Of a stretch of 64,000 bases of DNA, positions 56,831 to 64,000 are shown in pieces. The notes beneath the pieces are model-generated. The model was not told the DNA's origin and did not search any database. It worked only from the letters and a program-made list of their open reading frames with translations. This DNA comes from Poa pratensis (lineage: Eukaryota > Streptophyta > Magnoliopsida > Poales > Poaceae): positions 6,098,750 to 6,162,749 of the forward strand of contig CAMZMU010000012.1 of the NCBI GenBank assembly GCA_947311845.1, written 5' to 3'. The first letter of the stretch is position 1. Each line of letters opens with the position of its first letter. The translations under genes and the position numbers were made by a program.

Positions 56831-58740
56831 ACAAGTCAGCAGACCTTGAAACGGGAAATAGGAAGGCAAACCACTCACCAAACCATGTTTCGCCGCCTGA
56901 TTAATACTGGGGCACAGAACGCCGCACGAGTCATACGAGCCTTTTTACCAAGTGAAGGAGACAACAACCCTCAGAGATCGGAAGCGCAACCACAACCAGT
57001 CGTCTACTTAAATGCACCAGGAGAGATGGAGCACATGGGTCATCGCGCCGCACACTCGCAGAGGAAAAGACCTTACCAATTTCAGTCACTCTCACCCACC
57101 TGGAGGCCGAGGCTCAGAAGAACGCTAGACATCCCACGACCTCTCAGCAGTACGTCACAAAGCTCCAGTTCCAGCTCCAGCTCAGATGATTCGCCATTGC
57201 CTTCCAGGATTCAGCATGAACAAAGCTACATGACAGTCGCTACTATGAATAAATCCTAAGACACCACCGACGAGGAGCTACCGTCGACACCACCCCGATA
57301 TCCCATTGGCGCAATAGTCGACTATATCGATCAGAGCGACCATGCGAGGACCTTGCAGACCCCAATATGGATCGGACCTTGCCGCGTGGAGAAACCTGTG
57401 GTATAAGATATGTTTTGTCCATCAATGGCAGCGACCTGCCATGGCTATTCAACACCAGCCAAATCAGGACCTCCCAGCCCGCATCCCCAAAGTTAAAAAC
57501 ACCGGAATAGACAAACAGAAGCCACACGCAGCCAGAAAGCTAAGTTGGGATTGAGCAGCCAGGGGAGAAAAAAGGTAACCAGTGTGCCCAGACCTACTAA
57601 AAGGCTGCCCGCCCAAGTCATCCACCCTTGGACGAACACCCGGGGGACTACACGTAGGGGCACACAGAAGAAACCCTACCTTCTTTTCAGACTAGGCATA
57701 ATAATATTATACACGTTTTCCATCATATGAATTTTCATTACAATTTGCTCTCAACTCATGCCACTTACATCTCCTCAGGTCTCCAGTGTCAACAAAATCT
57801 ATGACGATCAAGCCACACGAACTCTCGGGGGCTCCGCATCCACCAACATTACGACGAATCCTAAAACTAAAATGGTCCTACAATAACTTGCGTGCTCTTC
57901 GGTCTCCGAGACCACTACCTGCTCGTAAAGCTCAGGGTCCTATCTTCGTCCAGTCCCTCATTGGGCAGCTTGCATCTATGTTCGGGTGCAGGTACGGATA
58001 TGGGGACACCGCGAGTAGCGATAGAGCCACTGATGGATCAATGCTGACTCCGACCGCTTACGCCAAAGGCCTCTCAAACGGTCGGTACAAGCAAGCCTAA
58101 AATTCTGACGGAGGGCCTCAAAAACCTTCCGCCACAGGTAAATGGAACGCGGAGACCATCAGTGGGGATTTCGAATCGGGCGAACCCAAGACCAACAACG
58201 CCACTTCAGGGCACGGTGCAGGGAATATATGAACCCCGATTCAATCCGCAATGGAGGAAATGGCCCGAGGAAGGATCGGAGACTTTTACTCGGGCTCAGA
58301 TCTCAGTCTCCCTATCTCACACCCACTATTAAACACGACGACACACGGATACCAACCAAGGAGCTACCGCGACCTCCCCTTCTTTACGACCTTGTCTAAA
58401 ATAACCAAGCTACCGTGCCAAGATCAGTGCTACGACCTCAATCAACCCCGAGCTACCGTGAAGGAAATAAGCACAACATGAAGGCCCCTGTAAGTAGGAA
58501 TCTGCACCCCCAACACAGACCTTGATCACGTTGATCTCCAAATGATCACAAAGAAAGGATATCAGGCTAACCCGCGGAAACCCAGCATGGAAGAAGATCA
58601 CAGAGGTTAGACCACACAAGGACAAGTACAAGGAAACCGTCGTTGAGAATCTGACAGCCAAAAGCTCACTTCCAGTACCAAACCTCAGAACTACAAACGG
58701 CGCTCGGCCAAAAGATCAGCTGATGACAATGACTTCCAAG
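56831..58740 (+). other. Internal region of the Gypsy element without pol
   Basis: ORFs of up to 188 codons have no reverse transcriptase or integrase motifs. 57820-57830 has CTCGGGGGCT, common in the 3' non-coding part of such elements. Confidence 0.4.
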
Positions 58741-58759
58741 TTTACAAAGGACAAAAGGA

Positions 58760-59352
58760 TTAGATACTAAGCACCGGGACATCAGTCGGAGTCATCCTCC
58801 TCATCGGGACCCTCATCTGCGGATGGACGAAACGCAGAGTCCCGACGAAGCCTTCTGCTGCCTTGCGCCAGTTATCCACTCTCCATCGCCCCTCTCCATG
58901 AGGAAAGGAGCTCGTAAGTGACGAACCAGGATCAAGCTCCGGATGAAGAACCTGAGCCTTAGCCATTGCCACCGCCACAGATTCAGAAGCTCTATTGTTC
59001 GCCTCCTCCTCCAGGTCTCCATCTAGCCAGGACAAGAATTTCTTCCAAAGACCCTCGATCCGCGCTACCGCATTCGTGGCGCCTGTTGTCCTCGTCAAGG
59101 AGAAATCAGGAGACTCGGGAAAGCCTCGGGCTGACATAATCGCCCCACGACGCGCGCACATTGGATGGTCTCGCGCTTGGCCTGCACTGTCCTCTGGTGG
59201 CCTCCTTCAGACCTTCGGACAGACCCTTGGACCTTGTTTTTTTCCTCCTTCAAAGACGCTTCGAGGTCGGCCACCTTCTTCTCGAGGTTCTCACGATCAC
59301 GCTTGTCTTTGGCCGACGGAGCAGCGGCAGCATCCAGAGGACGTTTTCCCAC
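58760..59352 (-). pseudogene. Antisense coiled-coil ORF of the Gypsy element
   Basis: Minus-strand ORFs 59352-59095 (DRENLEKKVADLEASLKEEK) and 59161-58760 (WLDGDLEEEANNRASESVAV ... AQVLHPELDPGSS) overlap in different frames and look like one frame-shifted protein with a coiled coil. Antisense ORFs of unknown role occur in some Tat/Athila-type Gypsy elements. Function not known. Confidence 0.5.
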
Positions 59353-59863
59353 AGATTTCAGGAGGGACTCAACTCGCTGCCAAAAAAGGTTTGTGGTCTC
59401 CGGTCAAAACCCAGCAGATTATAAAAATAGGTACCAACAAAGAAAAGGGGATAGCAAGACCTTGATTCGGTCATCGCCAAGGATAATCCTCTTTCGGCGT
59501 CCGGCAACACCGATTGACAGGAGGAGGGACCACCTCTGGCGAAAGGAATGATTGCTGAGTTGAGCCGGGCCTCCCCTCACGGGACGGATCAGCGGCTACT
59601 ACCCTTCAAGAAGAAACAATGAAATAAAGTTCAGCACAAAATGCCTCGACAATCCAGGAGCCCCAAGTCATGGAGATAGAAGACATTGTTACCTGTTAGG
59701 GCGACGTTTCCTGGCAGTGCCGCGGACAAGCGAAGCTTCGCGGTCCGAACCCGAGGACGATGAGACCGCCAGAACCAGTTTACGTTTAGGCTGGAATAGC
59801 AAGGGATTGAACTTCATTAGGATACTAAGAAGGGGAAGTAACAGGTTCAAAGGACAGGTAAAA

Positions 59864-60913
59864 TGATGTAGTGCAACCCATCCATCACCATGTCAAGCAC
59901 TCCAACACTTCACAAGTCACCATGGACATCAAAGGTGAACCCGTTCCTCTACTTGAGCTCAATTCCTACCTTTTGGATGTTATGCTACGTCATGCTCCGT
60001 CCCTTGATGATGCTAGGTTTACCACGACGAGTACGTGTACACGGGAGGTTGACCAAGGAGCACGAGGAAGCAAGCCCGACAAGAGGAGGCTTGGAGAGGA
60101 GAAGGAAGACGAACCGGGAGCTCCAGGAGCGGCGGTACAACCGCTGACCTACCGGTACTACCGCCAAGTACCAGCAGCGGTACTACCGCTACTACTACCG
60201 CCACCGCTACCGTGCCGTGCCAAATGCGCTCTGACATCGCCAACGGTACCTGCTGGTATCTGCCTCGTTCTACCGTTGGAGAAGAGCTTCACTCGCATTC
60301 GAGAGAGTCTGCCGGTACTACCGCTGGTGCAGCGGTACTACCGCCACCATCCAGGTCCGGTACTACCGTGCCCCACCGGTACTACCGCTGCCTGCGTGCA
60401 GAATACGAATCAGCCCTTGTATCCCCTCTCCCACCTACCCCTTTGGGCCTAGACTATATATAGACGTACCCCCCTCCTTTAGTGGATAGAGTCTATGATG
60501 AGAGAGAGTTGAGCATAGGCTCCTTACCCACCCCTTGTGGTGTTGCCTCCCCTTGTGGAGAAGATCCCTCTTTGGATTCAAGGCCTCCTCTTGTGGAGAA
60601 GATCCCTCTTGTGGATTCCAAGACCTCTACTTGTAGTTGTGACTACTTGCCAATCTTTCATCTTCGGGTGACTCTATTGGATCGGTTGGATTGACCGTTA
60701 AGAGAAACAATCCCTCAAGATCTCTCCTTGTAGCTACTACTTGCCAATCTCTCCCTTTGGGATTCTATTGGACTGGCTTGGACCTACCGGTGAGGGAAAC
60801 GTGTCCTTGTATCATGTTTGTGTTCTTGTGTTCTTCGTGTTCTTGCGTGAGTTCATCCACATCCGCCGTCAATCCGTGAAGATCGGGCCACCCTTGAGGT
60901 CCTAACCTCATCA
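59864..60913 (+). repeat. 5' LTR
   Basis: 1050 bp with TGATG/CATCA ends. It contains a GGTACTACCGC cluster (60130-60400) and TATATATA at 60455-60462. Confidence 0.7.
60130..60400. repeat. GCGGTACTACCGC repeat cluster in LTR
   Basis: Repeated AGCGGTACTACCGC and variants, ending about 55-65 bp before the TATA box. A second cluster lies in the leader at 61226-61306 (AGCGGTACTACC). Confidence 0.8.
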
Positions 60914-60915
60914 TA

Positions 60916-60928
60916 TGGTATCAGAGCA
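60916..60928 (+). other. Primer-binding site (Met-type)
   Basis: TGGTATCAGAGCA begins two bases after the LTR end at 60913, complementary to initiator methionine tRNA. Confidence 0.8.
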
Positions 60929-61924
60929 AAGGTTGCCACGGATTTGACTTTGTTTCCACCACCAAATCCCCCAATTTTTCTTTGATTTTGAGAAATTCAA
61001 AAATTTCCACCAAAAATAGCCCCAAATTGCTTTTGTTTGATTCGGAGATTCTTGTGCGTTTTGGTAGGTTTTGATCCATAGATCTGTTGCCTAACTTATT
61101 GATCTACCTTCCTTTGCGTTCCCATAGCCTAATTCCAACATTTGTCCCTCCGATTTGTTGTTTGAAATCACGTTTTTTCGCCGAATCGTGAAATTTCGAG
61201 TCCCGGGTTCAGATTCCGTAGCTAGCGGTACTACCTCTGACCGAGAGGTACTGCCGGGACCTGGGTCCAGCGGTACTACCTCCCCCTCAGCGGTACTACC
61301 ACCAGTTCTGGGATAGCACAGAAACAACATTTCAGCGCCACGGTTTTGGCCATATCTTTTGCATTTGGACTCCGTTTTTGGTGTTCTTTGGCTCGTTTCG
61401 AAGCTACGAACAAGGCCTACATCACCATTGCAGCTGATCCATCATCCACCACCACCAAAATCCTTGGGCAAGCATGACACTTCGACAACAACGGGTGAAG
61501 ACCATCGACGAAAGGTATAAACATCTCGACTCTTTTGACCCCCTTGCCATTCCTTTGTGAGCCACACTATATCTTTGCGATTACCATGTCCTATTGAGCT
61601 AGCTCTTGATGATTGCTTGGGCTTTGCACATTTGTATCGTGTAGTTTCCGAGCAACAATTGCATGCGCTAGTTGATATATATATCTTGTGTTGGCATCAA
61701 AGAAGTGGGTGTACAAAAGAGAAAAGAATCAAATGAGTAAAGAAGCAAAAAGAGCCAAATCAAAAGAAAGAAAAGGAGAAACCACAACTTGCCATATCTC
61801 TTGTAGGAAGCGCGCAAGCCGATGAACATCTTATAGGTGGTACATTTTGTGCAAATCTTGTAGCCCACCAAATAAATTGCAATCGAGATAGTGACTCTCC
61901 TTGTACTTGTGCAACACGAGCTTA
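60929..61924 (+). other. Non-coding leader of the retrotransposon
   Basis: No ORF of interest. It contains the second GGTACTACC cluster at 61226-61306. It ends at TTA (61922-61924), the left duplication of the nested element. Confidence 0.5.
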
Positions 61925-62006
61925 GAGCATCTCCAGCAGAGCCCGCAAAAGGCGAACCCGCAAAACTGTTTTGCAGGTCGCGCAACGCGCGTTTTTTGGC
62001 TCGAAA

Positions 62007-62097
62007 CGAGGCGCGGCGGAGCAGCACCCGTAAAGCCGACCCTCAAAACAAATATTTTTGAGGGTCGGCTTTACGGGTGCTGCTCCGCCGTGCCTCG
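62007..62097. repeat. 42-bp inverted repeat (hairpin) in the Harbinger element
   Basis: Arms 62007-62048 and 62056-62097 are complementary with about one mismatch and a 7-nt loop. It lies near the left end of the element. Confidence 0.85.
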
Positions 62098-62339
62098 GTC
62101 AGAAACTATAAATGCAAAACATGAAGTAGACATGAATATCATAAAAATGGAATAATAAATAAATAAGAACTAAATTATGAAAATATTCTTATTACAACAA
62201 CAGTACATTATGAATCCTCGTCAATAGTTTATTACAATAAAAGTTCGAATCACACGAATTAAACAATAATTCAATACAAGATGTTGTAGAATAATAATAT
62301 TGTTTGAATCAAACATGGTTCAAATGATTTAAAAAATGG

Positions 62340-62771
62340 CTACTGCCCATGCCGCTGCCAGGCGTGTTCAACTAGGTCCAGCTGGAGCTTGGTGTGTGCG
62401 TCCGCATCCTCTATCAAACCCGCGGCATTCCGTCGGCGGGTAAAATAGCGACAATTCGCCTCGCAAGCTTCTACTATCTTCAGGAAAAGGGAGCGGCGTA
62501 TACGATACCTTCTCCGGAAGATGTGAGCCGGGTATGTCGGTATGTCGGCAAAGTAATCACGCATGAGCAGCTGGTTGCCGTAGAAGCGGTTTCGTGGTAT
62601 GCAAAGGCGGCCAACCTTGGATCCTTGCCGCAGCTTTGCATACCGGTCCTCGAACTCCTTGACGGCGAGGACGGCGACCACCATTTGCTGCCGCCGGCTT
62701 TCAAAGAGCGTCTCCATGTCGGAGGAGGACGAATCGGAGAGCAAGAACTCTTCTTCCGGGCTCAACTCCAT
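62340..62771 (-). pseudogene. PIF/Harbinger transposase, N terminus joined to C terminus
   Basis: 143 codons, beginning MELSPEEEFLLSDSSSSD. Residues about 50-120 match the conserved PIF-type transposase N-terminal region (IPRNRFYGNQLLMRDYF; PTYPAHIFRRRYRIRRSLF). Directly after RRNAAGLIEDADAH comes TKLQLDLVEHAWQRHG, a motif I know from the very C terminus of these proteins. The DDE nuclease region in between is missing. Open, but cannot encode an active transposase; could still bind DNA or partners. Confidence 0.7.
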
Positions 62772-63235
62772 CTAAAACGGGCACCGCATAATCACCGACA
62801 GATCGGCGGCGGCGGCGCAGATTTGGCCGTAAAGGGTTCTCCACAAACGAGGCGAGCCGGAAACCGGCGGCAGGGTACGTCCGCGGCCGGGGCGACTCGC
62901 GTGCGGCGGGGCGCCTGCAGATGCGGCCGGGAAAAGGGGCGAATCGCAGGCGGCGGCGCTGGCAGCGGCGGCAGCGAGATGGGGAAGAGGGGAAAGTCGC
63001 GTGTGGTGAATACTCCCTCCCGCCAACTATTTTCACCATATACAGGGCCCCCTCGGTTCGGCGGCGAAATCTGCGAATTAACCGTTCCGAGGGCCGGATT
63101 CACGGGGGCCCTCAAAAAGTTTTACGGGCCGGGGAGTTTTGATGGTTCTGTTCTCTATGTTTTTAAGGTATCGAATCTGTATCGGGCGGTTATTTTGCGG
63201 GTTTGGGCCTTTTGCGGGCTCTGCTAGAGATGCTC

Positions 63236-63619
63236 TATAGTCTTCGCTAGGATCATATGGTTCTTTAGCTCACTTCTTGGCTGCATGAGTCCCATTTATC
63301 TATCCTTGTGTGTGTTTCCTTGAGCTACATTCCTATCTTTTGACATTGACTTGTTTTCTTTGTGATCATCGTGGTTCTCTATTTGCCTTTACAATATCTT
63401 GGTTTCCGGTTGGTTCAATTTGCTTTCCACCTACTGTACATTCCTATCCATTTTTAAGCCATGTGTGTTTTGGAGTTAGCTTTGGATACTTGAACACAAG
63501 CACTTTACTTTGTGATCGTTTCCTTTGGTTGTCCACGATGCCCAATACTATCTACAAAGGTGAGAGGTTGTGCTCTAGTTTCTTTCCACTCCACAAATAC
63601 ACTTGTCTTGTGAGTTAAC
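63236..63619 (+). other. Leader sequence, continued
   Basis: T-rich; a 102-codon ORF (63310-63618) shows no domain. It stops directly before the gag start. Confidence 0.4.
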
Positions 63620-64000
63620 ATGTCTAGGGAGAGCGAATCCAACTATGGAGGCGAAGATGATGTTGAGTACATGATGAGCCACATCGACTATGATGCCTCA
63701 AGCGTCAACGACATGGAGCGGTACCACGACTTCGAACAACCTTCATCATATGGTATCGACTTCGACTACACAAGCAATGATGACATGATGGATCATCACC
63801 AAGACTTCCGCTACCACGATTCCGACTACTCAAGCATCAATGACATGGAGCGGTACCACGACTCCGACTACACAAGCGCCAACGACAATGAGGTGCAACT
63901 TTCCTCTTATGCCTTATCATATGGTACCGACTTTGACTACAACGACATGGTGGAGCGCCACTACTATGACTACAACTCCGATGACATGGTGGAGAACGCC
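63620..64000 (+). CDS. Retrotransposon gag N-terminal part, open at window end
   Basis: ATG at 63620 begins MSRESESNYGGEDDVEYMMS and remains open for 127 codons to the window edge. Very acidic with repeated DMERYHD and DFDYTS/DSDYTS units. Position directly after leader and primer-binding site marks it as gag of the element from 59864. I do not see the capsid or zinc-knuckle part, which would lie beyond the window. Family recognition is by position and composition, with vague memory of similar Triticeae retrotransposon proteins. Confidence 0.6.
   Translation, partial: MSRESESNYGGEDDVEYMMSHIDYDASSVNDMERYHDFEQPSSYGIDFDYTSNDDMMDHHQDFRYHDSDYSSINDMERYHDSDYTSANDNEVQLSSYALSYGTDFDYNDMVERHYYDYNSDDMVENA

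Larger units (their letters stand above)
54731..59863 (+). mobile_element. Gypsy-type LTR retrotransposon, degenerate, 3' end not seen
   Basis: 5' LTR 54731-55296 (TGTCGGAGAG...TTCGACA), primer-binding site, decayed gag and protease, an antisense ORF region, then a new LTR element at 59864. No reverse transcriptase or integrase remains. The 3' LTR is not in the window, probably beyond the nested element. Layout resembles Triticeae Gypsy families such as Fatima/Sukkula by recollection. Confidence 0.65.
61925..63235 (-). mobile_element. PIF/Harbinger element with internally deleted transposase
   Basis: 1311 bp with ends GAGCATCTCCAGCAGAGCCC and GGGCTCTGCTAGAGATGCTC (inverse). TTA on the left, TAT on the right, so one duplication copy may have mutated. 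A minus-strand transposase remnant lies at 62340-62771. Confidence 0.8.
59864..64000 (+). mobile_element. LTR retrotransposon, 5' half, runs off the window
   Basis: LTR 59864-60913 (TGATG...CATCA), primer-binding site, a leader with a nested Harbinger element, then a gag ORF open at the window end. Superfamily undecided; a Met-type primer-binding site occurs in both Copia and Gypsy. Confidence 0.75.

Noticed and set aside
1..64000. A new multi-gene biological system
   Set aside because: The genes are well-known plant families and the rest is repeat; no linked set of unknown intact genes was found. The most unusual signals are the LTR promoter repeat clusters and the deleted transposase.

Overview
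The window looks like nuclear DNA of a grass, most likely a member of the Triticeae (wheat, Aegilops or barley type). The evidence is the split genes, a CslF-type cellulose synthase-like gene (a family restricted to grasses and close relatives), and a dense mix of CACTA, PIF/Harbinger, Stowaway, hAT, Mutator, Copia and Gypsy elements with Triticeae-like ends. Species and chromosome cannot be read from the sequence alone. There is no sign of bacterial genes, CRISPR or operons.

Layout. 1-2372 is the 3' part of a decayed CACTA transposon (TNP2 fragment fused to an Ulp1-like protease gene). 2373-8990 is non-genic with several MITEs, including a hAT MITE with a perfect 8-bp target duplication (7704-7967) and a tRNA-derived SINE. 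8994-32030 is one nested block. A PIF/Harbinger-type element of about 1.65 kb net (TTA duplication) carries a broken ORF on the minus strand. It was split first by a 10.4-kb Copia/Sirevirus-like gag-only retrotransposon (10133-20525, duplication GGCGT) and again by a 3.5-kb solo LTR (20629-31616, duplication CCCGG). The solo LTR holds a Gypsy/Athila-type element (23592-31036, duplication GCGAG), one LTR of which has a 549-bp Helitron-like insertion. 32.4-35.5 kb is AT-rich degenerate tandem repeat.

The island 35.7-48.9 kb holds the real genes: an exosome RRP45 (CER7-like) gene in nine exons (35911-39041, +), a Mutator-type element (40522-41930), a three-exon CslF-type gene encoding a GT2 glycosyltransferase of 863 residues (43197-48151, +) with two MITEs in intron 1, and a small minus-strand gene with an RNase HI/viroplasmin N-terminal domain (48552-48887).

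From 48980 to the end the sequence is again mostly repeats: a solo LTR of the same Sirevirus-like family with a non-autonomous CACTA element inside it, a MITE, a degenerate Gypsy element (from 54731), and the 5' half of another LTR element (from 59864) whose leader contains a Harbinger element with an internally deleted transposase. None of the transposable elements shows an intact reverse transcriptase, integrase or full transposase in this window, so all appear non-autonomous or dead here. The two main genes do not form a pathway: RRP45 acts in RNA decay and CslF in cell-wall glucan synthesis.
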